64,000 bases of DNA from Shinella granuli (GTDB lineage Bacteria > Pseudomonadota > Alphaproteobacteria > Rhizobiales > Rhizobiaceae), in NCBI RefSeq assembly GCF_004341885.1, contig NZ_SLVX01000001.1, forward strand, positions 62,001-126,000, read 5' to 3'. Position 1 is the first letter of the stretch; the number at the start of each line of letters is the position of its first letter. Below the pieces are notes generated by a model. It had not been told where the DNA came from and searched no databases. It was given only the letters and a program-made list of their open reading frames with translations. Positions 17,506 through 26,222 of this stretch are shown piece after piece. The translations under genes and the position numbers were made by a program.

Positions 17506-18465
17506 TTAGAGACCGAGTGCCGTTTTTGCGGCCGGCAGGGCCTCGCCGCTGCCGTCCTTGGTCGTCACGCCGGCAAGCCACGGCTCGACGGCGGCCGGGT
17601 TGGCCTTCAGCCAGTCGGTCGCGGCCGCTTCCGGATCCTGGCCGTCGTTCAGGATCTTGCCCATGATCTGGTTTTCCATTTCCAGCGTGAACTTGAGGTT
17701 CTGCAGGAGCTTGCCGACATTCGGGCATTCGCCGACATAGCCCTGGCGCACGTTGGTATAGACCGTCGCGCCGCCGAAGTCCGGGCCGAAGACGTCGTCG
17801 CCGCCGGTGAGATAAGTCAGCTTGAAGTTGGCGTTCATCGGGTGCGGCTCCCAGCCGAGGAAGACGACCGGGGTGCCTTCCTGCTCGGCGCGGGCGACTT
17901 CGGCCAGCATGCCCTGCTCGGAGGATTCGACCACTTCGAAGCCCGACAGATCGAACTTGTTGTTCGAGACCATGTCGATGATCAGGCGGTTGCCGTCATT
18001 GCCCGGCTCGATGCCGTAGATCTTGGCGCCGAGCGCATCCTTCTGCTTGGCGATGTCGGCGAAATCCTTGATGCCGAGTTCGGCGCCCTTGGCATTGGTC
18101 GCCAGCGTGTATTTCGCGCCCTCCAGGTTCTCGCGCACGGTCTCGACCGAGCCGTCCTCGCGGAAGGGCGCGATGTCGGCTTCCATGGTCGGCATCCAGT
18201 TGCCGAGGAAGACGTCGATGTCCTTGTTCTTCAGCGAGGTATAGGTGACCGGAACGGACAGGACCGTCACTTCCGTCTCGTAGCCGAGGCTCTTCAGCAG
18301 AACGGTCGCGGTGGCGGTCGTGGCGGTGATGTCCGTCCAGCCCACGTCCGAGAAGCGAACCTTGCCACAGCTTTCGGCTTCGGCGGCCGAGACATTGGCG
18401 GCGCCAAGCGCGAGGACGGACACGGCTGCGGCAAGAAGGGTCTTGAATGGCGATGCAGACTTCAT
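17506..18465 (-). CDS. choX: Choline-binding periplasmic protein ChoX
   Basis: This 319-residue precursor has a Sec signal peptide ending at NVSA-AEA. Trp43 (VGWTD), Trp90 (LGNWM), Tyr119 (AKYTL) and Trp205 (LGWEP) fall exactly at the positions of the aromatic box that holds the choline head group in Sinorhizobium ChoX, and the Asn of PGNDGN that contacts the hydroxyl is also kept. This supports choline, rather than glycine betaine, as ligand. It is the first gene of choXWV. The upstream region to 18694 carries no obvious operator. Rhizobial choXWV is known to be choline-inducible. Confidence 0.95.
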   Translation of the reverse strand: MKSASPFKTLLAAAVSVLALGAANVSAAEAESCGKVRFSDVGWTDITATTATATVLLKSLGYETEVTVLSVPVTYTSLKNKDIDVFLGNWMPTMEADIAPFREDGSVETVRENLEGAKYTLATNAKGAELGIKDFADIAKQKDALGAKIYGIEPGNDGNRLIIDMVSNNKFDLSGFEVVESSEQGMLAEVARAEQEGTPVVFLGWEPHPMNANFKLTYLTGGDDVFGPDFGGATVYTNVRQGYVGECPNVGKLLQNLKFTLEMENQIMGKILNDGQDPEAAATDWLKANPAAVEPWLAGVTTKDGSGEALPAAKTALGL

Positions 18466-18694
18466 TTTATTGCTCCCCTTATAACTGATGGTTTAGCCAA
18501 TCATCAAAACGACATGCTTTCAAGCACCTTGGCGTAGCTGGAAGCCCCTGAAAGGTCCAATAAATTTCGGACCTGTTCGCAATTTTGCACATGGATGTCG
18601 CAGAAGGCGGGCCGCGCGGTTTTCTGTGGTTTTCCGGCCTTTTCGACTGGAAAATCGCGCCTTGCCGGGCCATGAGGCGGGGACGGAGAAAACC

Positions 18695-19282
18695 ATGGCC
18701 AAGCTCTATTTCAGCTACGCGACGATGAACGCAGGCAAGTCGACGCTGCTCCTGCAGGCGTCCTACAACTACCGCGAACGCGGCATGCGCACGGCGATCC
18801 TGATCGCCTCCTTCGACGACCGCGCCGGCCAGGGCCGCATCTCCTCGCGCATCGGCCTGACCTCGGAAGCCATCGCCTTCGACCATGCCGACGACCTCTA
18901 CAAGCATGTCGAGGAACTGAATGGCGACGGCAGCGGCGAGATCGCCTGCGTCTTCGTCGACGAGGCGCAGTTCCTCTCCGAGGAGCAGGTCTGGCAGCTC
19001 GCCCGCGTCGCCGACCGGCTGCACATCCCCGTCATGGCCTACGGCCTGCGCACCGATTTCCAGGGCAAGCTCTTTCCCGGCTCGAAAGCGCTGCTCGCCA
19101 TCGCCGACGAGCTGCGCGAGGTGCGCACCATCTGCCATTGCGGCCGCAAGGCGACGATGGTCGTCCGGCTCGGGGCGGACGGCAAGGTGGCGCGGGAAGG
19201 CGCGCAGGTGGAAATCGGCGGCAATGACAAGTACGTTTCCTATTGCCGCCGCCATTGGGACGACATCATGAACGCCGATTGA
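18695..19282 (+). CDS. tdk: Thymidine kinase
   Basis: This 195-residue type II thymidine kinase phosphorylates thymidine for dTMP salvage. The P-loop is TMNAGKST near residue 15, Walker B is CVFVDEAQFL near 88, and the lasso region is YGLRTDFQGKLFPGS. The zinc-site cysteines survive as CHCGRK and YCRRH, although the first Cys pair is compressed to CxC. The ATG at 18695 is preceded by GGACGGAG. It is divergent from choX and 29 bases upstream of a cytochrome gene in the same direction. Confidence 0.93.
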   Translation: MAKLYFSYATMNAGKSTLLLQASYNYRERGMRTAILIASFDDRAGQGRISSRIGLTSEAIAFDHADDLYKHVEELNGDGSGEIACVFVDEAQFLSEEQVWQLARVADRLHIPVMAYGLRTDFQGKLFPGSKALLAIADELREVRTICHCGRKATMVVRLGADGKVAREGAQVEIGGNDKYVSYCRRHWDDIMNAD

Positions 19283-19311
19283 CGGCGGAAGGGGCGGCGA
19301 GGGGACACACG

Positions 19312-19689
19312 ATGAAACAGCTTTCTCTCGTCACGGCCGCCTTCCTCTGTCTTGCCGCCCCCGCCCTTGCGGAGGGCGATGCGATCGCGGGAAAGACGGT
19401 CTTCAAGAAATGCGCGCCCTGCCATTCCGTCGAGCCGGTCAACCGCGTCGGGCCGACGCTCGCCGGCATTGTCGGCCGGCCGGTCGCCTCCGTCGCGGAC
19501 TACAGATATTCCGCGAGGATGCAGGCCTTCGCCGAGGGCGGCAGGGTGTGGAACGAAGCCCTGATCGCCGAATACCTGATGTCGCCCAAGGCCATGGTGC
19601 CGGGCACCGCCATGGCCTTTGCGGGACTGAAGAAGATCGAGGATATCGCCAACCTCATCGCCTATCTGAAGGCGCCGGCAGGCTACTAG
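19312..19689 (+). CDS. Class I cytochrome c, periplasmic
   Basis: The 125-residue precursor has a signal peptide ending APALA, then the heme-binding CAPCHS near residue 37 and the axial-ligand methionine in PGTAMAFAG near 100. EDIANLIAYLK closes the fold. The size and the RVGPTLAGIVGRP segment match small soluble c2/c550-type cytochromes that shuttle electrons in respiration. It sits 29 bases after tdk with GGGGACAC before the ATG, so co-transcription is possible though functionally unrelated. Confidence 0.88.
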   Translation: MKQLSLVTAAFLCLAAPALAEGDAIAGKTVFKKCAPCHSVEPVNRVGPTLAGIVGRPVASVADYRYSARMQAFAEGGRVWNEALIAEYLMSPKAMVPGTAMAFAGLKKIEDIANLIAYLKAPAGY

Positions 19690-19862
19690 CCGTGCGCCGG
19701 AAATTTTCGGCGCCGGTCTTGCGGCCGGTCCGTGCCGTCCCACATCTTGTTCGGTAAAGGCGGCGGGCAGGTTCCTATCTGCCTGAAATCGTATAGTGTT
19801 GCCGCGATGGAATAAATCGGGCGGCGCAGACGTCTGCCGTGGAGAGTTTCAAGGGGACAAGC

Positions 19863-20951
19863 ATGGCCACACTTCAGAACTTCGACGCGGAAATCGAGAA
19901 GACCCGCAGTGTCGTCAACCAGATGCGCAGCAAGCTGGAGCAGTCGAGCACCGTGCTCGACCAGTTCGCCAAGGCGGACACCAAGCTCGGCGACGTCAAT
20001 TTCGACATCGAGAACGCCCGCATCCAGGACGTCATCGCCCAGCAGCGCGTGATGGAAGGCAATATTGCCGACCTCATCATCGGGCTGGAAGATGCGACGA
20101 ACATCTTCGGCACCGAATTCGAGAGCATGAAGAGCTATACGGGCTATGAGAAATTCATCGGCATCTTCTCCAAGCAGAAGATGCAGCGCATGCGCACCGA
20201 CCGCGTGCGCAACATGTCGCTCGCCGGCAACCTCCAGGAACTGCTCTCCAAGTCCGACACGATCGTCGGCATCCTGAAGGAGCAGAAGTCGATCCTCGAC
20301 CAGCGCTACAAGACCTCCGAGGCGAGCCTCGTGCAGGTGATTGAGCGGCGCAAGGGCACGATGGTCAACCTCGAAGCCACCCAGAAGCGCATCGAGGAAC
20401 TGAATCCGCTGCTGATGGACCTCGAAAACCGCATCGCCGCCTCCACCGACCAGAAGACCCGCACGGACCTTGAAGGCGAGCGCTCCGCGCTGGCGACGGA
20501 ATACAACCTGATGCAGGCGAAGGAGCAGGAGTTGCTCGCCGAAAGCCAGACGCTGGAACGCTACACCTCGATGTTCCAGACCTTCGTCGATTCGCTCAAC
20601 AACCAGATCGCCGCGCAGAACACGCTGATCAACAAGCTGACCATCGATACCGAGCAGCGCATCGTGCTCTACAAGGCGCTGGAGGATTCGTTGAAGACGG
20701 CCGCCCAGCAGGATGTGGCGCACAAGATCAACACGCTCGGCTCGCAGGTCGACACGGCCGCGGAAGAGACCATGGCCGGCATCGGCTCGGCCGCCCAGCG
20801 CCATATCGGCGATCTCCTCGAAATGCACGAGAAGAACATGCTGGCGACGCAGGACATCCAGCGCCGCAAGAAACTTGCCGACGACGCCTTCGCCCGGCGC
20901 TTCCAGGCTGTCATGGACAAGCACAACACCGCGAACTACGTGAAGCCGTGA
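19863..20951 (+). CDS. Conserved coiled-coil protein, first gene of the AAA+/DUF2333 cluster
   Basis: I do not recognise a characterised family with confidence. The 362-residue product lacks a signal peptide or membrane segment and is nearly all charged, heptad-like helix, such as RSVVNQMRSKLEQSSTVLDQF and QKRIEELNPLLMDLENRI. A YTGYEKFIGIFSKQKMQRM segment lies near residue 100 and DLLEMHEKNML near the end. The general look recalls TelA-type toxic-anion-resistance proteins, but that is only an impression. AAGGGG precedes the ATG. Downstream lie four more genes of this cluster in the same direction, the nearest after a RIME-like repeat. A structural or scaffold role beside the AAA+ ATPase is inference. 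Confidence 0.8.
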   Translation: MATLQNFDAEIEKTRSVVNQMRSKLEQSSTVLDQFAKADTKLGDVNFDIENARIQDVIAQQRVMEGNIADLIIGLEDATNIFGTEFESMKSYTGYEKFIGIFSKQKMQRMRTDRVRNMSLAGNLQELLSKSDTIVGILKEQKSILDQRYKTSEASLVQVIERRKGTMVNLEATQKRIEELNPLLMDLENRIAASTDQKTRTDLEGERSALATEYNLMQAKEQELLAESQTLERYTSMFQTFVDSLNNQIAAQNTLINKLTIDTEQRIVLYKALEDSLKTAAQQDVAHKINTLGSQVDTAAEETMAGIGSAAQRHIGDLLEMHEKNMLATQDIQRRKKLADDAFARRFQAVMDKHNTANYVKP

Positions 20952-20970
20952 TGGTTGCAGGCATGCCATT

Positions 20971-21110
20971 GCCCCTCACCCTAACCCTCTCCCCGCAAGC
21001 GGGGAGAGGGGACGTGCCCCGCGAACCGGTATTGTTTGGGGAAACCCGATCGGCATATCCCCTTCGCCCCGTTTACGGGGAGAAGGTGGCCGGCAGGCCG
21101 GATGAGGGGC
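20971..21110 (+). repeat. RIME-like intergenic palindromic repeat, copy 2
   Basis: It starts 20 bases after the coiled-coil gene stop and ends 28 bases before the next start. Both hairpins (CTCTCCCCGC/GCGGGGAGAG and the CGTTTACGGGGAGAAGG arm) and the GGGGAAACC linker are as in the copy at 4152. It lies inside a presumed operon. Confidence 0.87.
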
Positions 21111-21138
21111 AGTCCTGGAGTGCCGGTGAGGATGCGCC

Positions 21139-22287
21139 ATGAACGCCCCCGCCGACAGCGCCGTCGCGCAATATTTCTCCACCATCCGCGCCGCCCTCGG
21201 CGGCCTTGAGATCTTCCTCGCCGATCGCAACTCGCCGCTCTACCGCAACAGCGTGGTGGGCGAGATCGTCGTGCCCTATCTTGCCCGGCTGAAGGCCTCC
21301 TTCGCCTGCTGGGAGAACCGCATCGGCTTCGTCCAGCAGTTCCGCGTCTCGCGCGCCGAGAGCGGCTTTCCGGTGTTCCAGAACGTGCTGGAACTGGAGA
21401 ACGACCGGCAGAGTGCGGAAAAGCGGCTTGCCGCGATCCCGAACGCCGACCAGTTGCGCGGCGAGATGGCGGATTTCATCCTGCGTCACAAGGCGTTTCC
21501 GGGCGATCTCCAGGCGCGCATGGCCGAGCGTCTCTATCTGGAGCAGATCGGCAAGGGCGACATCTTCTCGCCTTTCGTGCTGCCGGAGACGATCCGAGTC
21601 GCCGTCAATCCGAAGACCATGCGGCCCTATTACGTCGTCTGCTGGGGTGCCTTCGACGGCACGGCGACGCTGCCGATGGTCTACATGGCGACGATCGAGG
21701 ATTCGAGCGAGAACGTCATTAAGATGCTCGTGACCAAGGATGGCAAGCTCAATCCTGACGTGGACATCCCGCTGCCGGTCGGCGGCCTGCTCAATCCCGA
21801 GCTTGCCAGCCGCTTCGACGATTTCGCGCTGAAGAACAGCGCCTATTCGCTCACCCCCGCGACGATCGCCACCAATCTCGACCGGGATTTTCCGACGCTC
21901 CATCCCAAGCAGTTGCGCCGCATCGTGCTGGGGCCGTTCTATTCGGCTGGCATCACCGAGAACAACGAGCGGGTCAACGAGATCCTTTCCAAGGTTCGGA
22001 AGCCGGAAAACGCCTGGCTGCTGACCTGGACGGTGCAAGAGGTCTTCTCCAAGGCCGAGCGCCCGGCGAAGAAGGGTTTCTGGAGCTCGACCCCGGCGCA
22101 GGAGGAGTTCCATATCGAGACCGACGATCTCGAAGCGGCCCGCATGGGCGTCAGCGCCTATGAGAAACACGCGCTGGTGCCGCACGATGCCTATCAGGCG
22201 CTCTATGCCGCGGGCGAGACCGTCGGCATTTTCGGCGCCTACAAGGTGCATGTGATCTCGGGAAACCAGGTGATCAGCGAAGGGTAG
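21139..22287 (+). CDS. Uncharacterised conserved protein of the AAA+/DUF2333 cluster
   Basis: This 382-residue soluble protein has no signal peptide, membrane segment or motif that I can name. The first 150 residues are helical (YLARLKASFACWENRIGF and ELENDRQSAEKRLAAI). The middle is a mixed domain with TMRPYYVVCWGAFDGTATLPMVYMAT, and a KKGFWSSTPAQEEFHIETDD segment near residue 315 looks exposed. The length and even codon use argue for a real conserved gene. It lies between the coiled-coil and ATPase genes, 165 bases before the latter. I assign no function. Confidence 0.78.
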   Translation: MNAPADSAVAQYFSTIRAALGGLEIFLADRNSPLYRNSVVGEIVVPYLARLKASFACWENRIGFVQQFRVSRAESGFPVFQNVLELENDRQSAEKRLAAIPNADQLRGEMADFILRHKAFPGDLQARMAERLYLEQIGKGDIFSPFVLPETIRVAVNPKTMRPYYVVCWGAFDGTATLPMVYMATIEDSSENVIKMLVTKDGKLNPDVDIPLPVGGLLNPELASRFDDFALKNSAYSLTPATIATNLDRDFPTLHPKQLRRIVLGPFYSAGITENNERVNEILSKVRKPENAWLLTWTVQEVFSKAERPAKKGFWSSTPAQEEFHIETDDLEAARMGVSAYEKHALVPHDAYQALYAAGETVGIFGAYKVHVISGNQVISEG

Positions 22288-22452
22288 GGCTATTCTGGAA
22301 CGATCGGCGGGCCGGCCTGCCGGCTCGCCTTCACCTTCGCCGTGTCGCGCGTCTTGCCGATCTTCCGGGAGATTGGCTGCAAACCGCTCCTTGGGGAGCC
22401 AGAAATCCCTCGGCGCCTGTTCACCGCCGAACTTTCAGAAGGACTGAGACCG

Positions 22453-24363
22453 ATGAGCCTCAATGCCGGACTGACGACGATCCACGAAGACGATATCGCC
22501 AAGCACCAGGCGACGGCGCAGAGCCTCGTCACCAAACTCGTCATCCTCGAAAGCGACGACGGCAGACAGGGCACCGCGCTTGCCGGCACCGGCCGGCGTT
22601 TCGTGTCGACGGTCTCGACCGCCGGCGCGCGGCGCACGCGCGAGGTGGAGCTGGCAAGGACCATCCAGTCCGTGCGCGCCGCCGACCCTCTGCTCTCGCC
22701 GCAACAGCATGCCGTGCTCTTCCGCTCCCGCCGTGGTCTTCAGGTCGCCCTGGCGGTGACGGATGCCTTTTCCCGCCAGACCAATCTCGAAGGCCTGCAA
22801 TCGCGCAATCTCGCCTCGCCCCTGACGGGCGACGAGGCGAACCAGTTCAAGGCGCTGCTTGCCGGCTCCGCCTACATCGCCGCCTTCACCTTCGCCGCCT
22901 ATCTCGGCGCGACGCTGCCGGGCGAGGGCGAACCGGTGGAGGACGGCGGCGAGCCGGACTATCTCTTCGACACGCCGCAGGACGCGCTGAAGAGCATGGT
23001 CGCCGGCCTCGACCGGACGATTGCCGGTGCGCCGGACGATGCGGCGCTCGTTTCCCGCGCCCGGGCCTTCGCCCGCGTCGCCATCGAGGGGCTGATCAGC
23101 CGCCGCGCGCGCTTCACCGGCTTTGCCGGCTTCGAGAATGCCCATATCCGCATCGAGCAGGACGATTTCACCCTCTCCGGCTTCGACGTTGCGCCCGGCC
23201 AGAAGCGCAAGCCGCTCACGATGACCTTCAAGAAGCCGGAGGAAATCATCGGCAACCACATCGCCAAATACCAGGCGATGAAGCTCGCCAAGATGCTCGT
23301 CGCCTATGATTTCGAGCGCCAGCTCAACCCCTTCGTCGAACTCGGCGGTTTCCTCTTCACCTTCATCGGCGACGGCATGCCCGGCACCGGCAAGACGATC
23401 CTCATCCAGATGCTCGCCGGCCTCGTCAACGATTACTGCCAGACCGCCGGCTACGCCTTCCATTACGAGAATTTCGGCGTCGACCAGATTTCCTCCTACC
23501 AGGGCAAATCCGGCCAGAACTGCAAGGAATTCGTCAACAACGTCATCAACCCCAAGGCGATCGGCTTCGGCACGATCGACGACGTCGACCAGGTCGCCGC
23601 GAAACGTTCGGACGACCGGGCCTCGGCCGGCCAGCACGAGGTGACCGCGGTGCTGATGGAAAGTTTTGCCGGCGCCTCGACCGTGGTGCGCGGCAACTGC
23701 ACCTTCGGCATGTTCTCCAACTATCCGGAAAACGTCGACGATGCGCTGCGCCAGCGCGCCGGCGCCCGCTGGCTGGTCGACGGACCGCAGACCGAGGACG
23801 ACTATATCGACATCTTCGCCATGCTGGTCGGCAGGAACCACTCGATCCCGCTCGGCGCGCACACGCTCTTCGAGGGCCAGGAGATCAAGCGTGCCGTCTC
23901 CACCTCCTACGAACAACATGCAAAACCGCAGGAAGAGGGCCTGCTCGCCGTCTGGGAGATGCACGAGAAGGAGCACGGCGCCATCAAGTCGCTCGCCGAT
24001 GTCGGCGCCTATCTCCACCGCATCAAGATCGCCGAGCCCCGCTTCACCGGCCGCGCCATCAAGAACATCACCGACGCGATCAAGATGCGCGCCATGGACG
24101 TGGACCTGCCGGACGACTGGTTCGCCACAGCCGGCGCCTTCATGCACAAGGGCTACGACGAGAAGAAGGCGATGATCGAGGAACTGCGCGGCCCGATCAC
24201 CATGGAAATGGTCCTCCAGGAGATCAACCGCTACGCCGACAGCGAATTCCGCTATACGGACAAATCCGACGACGCGGCGGTTTCCGACATCATCCGCCGC
24301 GAACGCCAGCGCGAGAAGGCGATCCGCGAGATCGAGACGATGAAGGCGGAGGGTCGGTGGTAG
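22453..24363 (+). CDS. AAA+ ATPase with atypical Walker B, core of the cluster
   Basis: The 636-residue product has an N-terminal helical region of about 300 residues. An AAA+ module follows: Walker A in GDGMPGTGKTILIQML near residue 315, a Walker B-like strand FGTIDDVDQVA near 376 (DDVD in place of the usual D-E), a sensor-1-like TFGMFSNYPENVDDALRQR with possible arginine finger near 425, and a C-terminal helical part with GRAIKNITDAIKMRAMDVDLPDDWF. The ATPase fold is clear, but the family is not one I can name, and the missing Walker B Glu may slow hydrolysis. AAGGA lies 11 bases before the ATG. Neighbours suggest a remodelling complex tied to a membrane protein. Confidence 0.85.
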   Translation: MSLNAGLTTIHEDDIAKHQATAQSLVTKLVILESDDGRQGTALAGTGRRFVSTVSTAGARRTREVELARTIQSVRAADPLLSPQQHAVLFRSRRGLQVALAVTDAFSRQTNLEGLQSRNLASPLTGDEANQFKALLAGSAYIAAFTFAAYLGATLPGEGEPVEDGGEPDYLFDTPQDALKSMVAGLDRTIAGAPDDAALVSRARAFARVAIEGLISRRARFTGFAGFENAHIRIEQDDFTLSGFDVAPGQKRKPLTMTFKKPEEIIGNHIAKYQAMKLAKMLVAYDFERQLNPFVELGGFLFTFIGDGMPGTGKTILIQMLAGLVNDYCQTAGYAFHYENFGVDQISSYQGKSGQNCKEFVNNVINPKAIGFGTIDDVDQVAAKRSDDRASAGQHEVTAVLMESFAGASTVVRGNCTFGMFSNYPENVDDALRQRAGARWLVDGPQTEDDYIDIFAMLVGRNHSIPLGAHTLFEGQEIKRAVSTSYEQHAKPQEEGLLAVWEMHEKEHGAIKSLADVGAYLHRIKIAEPRFTGRAIKNITDAIKMRAMDVDLPDDWFATAGAFMHKGYDEKKAMIEELRGPITMEMVLQEINRYADSEFRYTDKSDDAAVSDIIRRERQREKAIREIETMKAEGRW

Positions 24364-24377
24364 TGAGTGCGGCATTT

Positions 24378-24517
24378 GCCCCTCATCCGGCCTGCCGGCC
24401 ACCTTCTCCCCGTAAACGGGGCGAAGGGGATATGTCGCGCTGGTTTCCCCAGCCAATATCCGTTCGTGAGGCAAGTCCCCTCTACCCGCTTGCGGGGAGA
24501 GGGTTAGGGTGAGGGGC
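24378..24517 (-). repeat. RIME-like intergenic palindromic repeat, copy 3 (inverted)
   Basis: This copy has the same two hairpins as copies 1 and 2 but in opposite orientation, from GCCCCTCATCC at 24378 to GGTGAGGGGC at 24517. With copy 2 it flanks a 3.3 kb segment carrying two genes. Its terminal GAGGGG is placed where the next gene needs a ribosome-binding site. Confidence 0.87.
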
Positions 24518-24519
24518 AA

Positions 24520-24924
24520 ATGCGCGGCGCGGACGGTAAAAAGACCGAAAGAGCACGGCAATTGCGCCAAGTCGACAATGATGCGGAAACATTGCTTTGG
24601 TCGGACCTGCGCGGGCGGCGCCTGAACGGTTTCAAGTTCGTGCGGCAGCTTGCGATCGGCCCCTATTTCGCAGATTTCGCCTGTCGGGAGAAAATGCTGG
24701 TGGTCGAGGTTGACGGAAGCCAGCATGCGGGTAGTGAATATGACCGGAAGCGAAATGAATTCATGGGCATGAATGGCTGGTCCGTTGCCCGTTTCTGGAA
24801 CATGGACGTGATAACGGAGCGCGAGGCTGTGTTGGAGACGATCGTGGCGATATGCGAGGGCCGGCTGGCGGAGCGCACGTCTGGGACAGACTTTACGTTC
24901 CTGCCTGCGCCGGAGAGCGCATGA
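24520..24924 (+). CDS. DUF559 family endonuclease-like protein
   Basis: This 134-residue protein has the Vsr/restriction endonuclease-like core: ETLLWSDLRGRRLNGFKFVRQ, then ADFACREKMLVVEVDGSQHA with the conserved D and ExD-type acidic residues near residue 70, and VARFWNMDVI. DUF559 proteins are predicted nucleases of unsettled function. The ATG starts two bases after the RIME-like repeat, and its only Shine-Dalgarno sequence, GAGGGG, is the repeat's own end. The stop overlaps the next gene (ATGA). Base composition is visibly richer in A/T than its neighbours, so the gene looks inserted into the cluster together with the repeat. Confidence 0.85.
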   Translation: MRGADGKKTERARQLRQVDNDAETLLWSDLRGRRLNGFKFVRQLAIGPYFADFACREKMLVVEVDGSQHAGSEYDRKRNEFMGMNGWSVARFWNMDVITEREAVLETIVAICEGRLAERTSGTDFTFLPAPESA

Positions 24925-26222
24925 AACGCCTCCTCGAAGCCGAATTGATCTATGGACGGCTGCTGCCGATCGATGAGCCGCATCTGGTCGAGCGCTACAA
25001 CAAGGCGCTCGACGGGTTCGGCATGCGCCGCACGGAGCTCACCAGTTTCCGCATCGACATGACCGGTTTTTCGCCCGAAATCGCCGACGAGCTCGGCGAT
25101 CGGGACTATCTCGATCCGAACCGCGTCAACCGTCGCTTCATCATCATGACGCCGGAGCAGGTAAACCTGCCGGTCGTGCATACGAGCTTTTCCAACACCG
25201 CGGCGCTGATGCACGAGTTCTTCTCGGCCAACGCCCGGGCGATCAACGCCATCACCATCCGCGACGCGCTCTATGGCGAGATCGAGGACTCCGTCTCCGT
25301 CGTCAACGACATCGACGACCTGCTCTCGATCAACGAGGTGCGCTTCAAGGTGCTGTCGGCGGAGGACATGCTCGGCAAGGCGGGGGAGTTGCGCGGCCTC
25401 GTCGACCGGCTGAAGACCGTGCCGAATGCCTGGGCGGACGACGCCATGCTCAACCGCATGGTGGAACTGGCGAAACAGACCGGCGACATCCGCCAGAACG
25501 CGCTGGTGCCCGACCAGCTCGTCTTCCGCCACGAGGCCTATTGGGCGAACCATTTCGGCGGCGTCTACGTCTTCCTCGACGACAAGACGACGACGGTCAT
25601 CTGCGATCCGACCGTGCCGGGCTTCCGTCGCTCCCGGCCCTGGCAGGTGAGCTACATCGCGCTCGACGACCACAAGCGCATCTTCGATTTCCTGGCCTCC
25701 ACCAGGCGACTGGAGCTGCCGCGCGCCTCCTGGGTGGAGCCGTCGGGCCTCTTCCAGCACCGGGCGGAGATGACGGTCGTCGGCCTCGTCAACCGGGGTG
25801 ATCCGACCGCCGATCTCGAAAAGGCAGACCGCATCTGGCTGCAGACCTGGATGCATCGCAATGCCGAGCTCATGGCGCGCGACGGCACCTATCCCTTCCT
25901 GCAGGAGGCGATCCGAACGCTTGCGTCGACGGGGGAGATCAAGATCGCCGACGTGCCGCCGGAACGGCGCTTCATGCTGGTGCGCGCAGCGCCCGAGCAT
26001 CCGGACCAGTGGCTGGTCAACCGCCTGATTTCACAGATGGTTCCCTATGATTTCGTCTCGCGCTTCATCTTCGACAAGCAGGGGTTCTACGCCGCCTACG
26101 AGCACTACAGCGAAAAGTTCCGCGAATACGTTGTCGCCACGTTGACGCGAACCTATCTGCAGGACAAGGCTGCCTTCCGCAGGAAACTTTTCGGTATCAG
26201 AGAGGACGACGCCCATGCTTGA
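24921..26222 (+). CDS. Uncharacterised conserved protein of the AAA+/DUF2333 cluster
   Basis: This 433-residue protein has no signal peptide or clear membrane segment and I do not recognise the family with confidence. Notable stretches are LIYGRLLPIDEPHLVERYN at the start, a repeated acidic segment EDSVSVVNDIDDLLSINEV near residue 125, HEAYWANHFGGVYVFLDD near 205, and FVSRFIFDKQGFYAAYEHY near 390. Translation is coupled to both sides: its ATG overlaps the DUF559 stop and its end overlaps the DUF2333 start by eight bases. That tight coupling to DUF2333 is the best hint that the two products act together. Confidence 0.8.
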   Translation: MKRLLEAELIYGRLLPIDEPHLVERYNKALDGFGMRRTELTSFRIDMTGFSPEIADELGDRDYLDPNRVNRRFIIMTPEQVNLPVVHTSFSNTAALMHEFFSANARAINAITIRDALYGEIEDSVSVVNDIDDLLSINEVRFKVLSAEDMLGKAGELRGLVDRLKTVPNAWADDAMLNRMVELAKQTGDIRQNALVPDQLVFRHEAYWANHFGGVYVFLDDKTTTVICDPTVPGFRRSRPWQVSYIALDDHKRIFDFLASTRRLELPRASWVEPSGLFQHRAEMTVVGLVNRGDPTADLEKADRIWLQTWMHRNAELMARDGTYPFLQEAIRTLASTGEIKIADVPPERRFMLVRAAPEHPDQWLVNRLISQMVPYDFVSRFIFDKQGFYAAYEHYSEKFREYVVATLTRTYLQDKAAFRRKLFGIREDDAHA

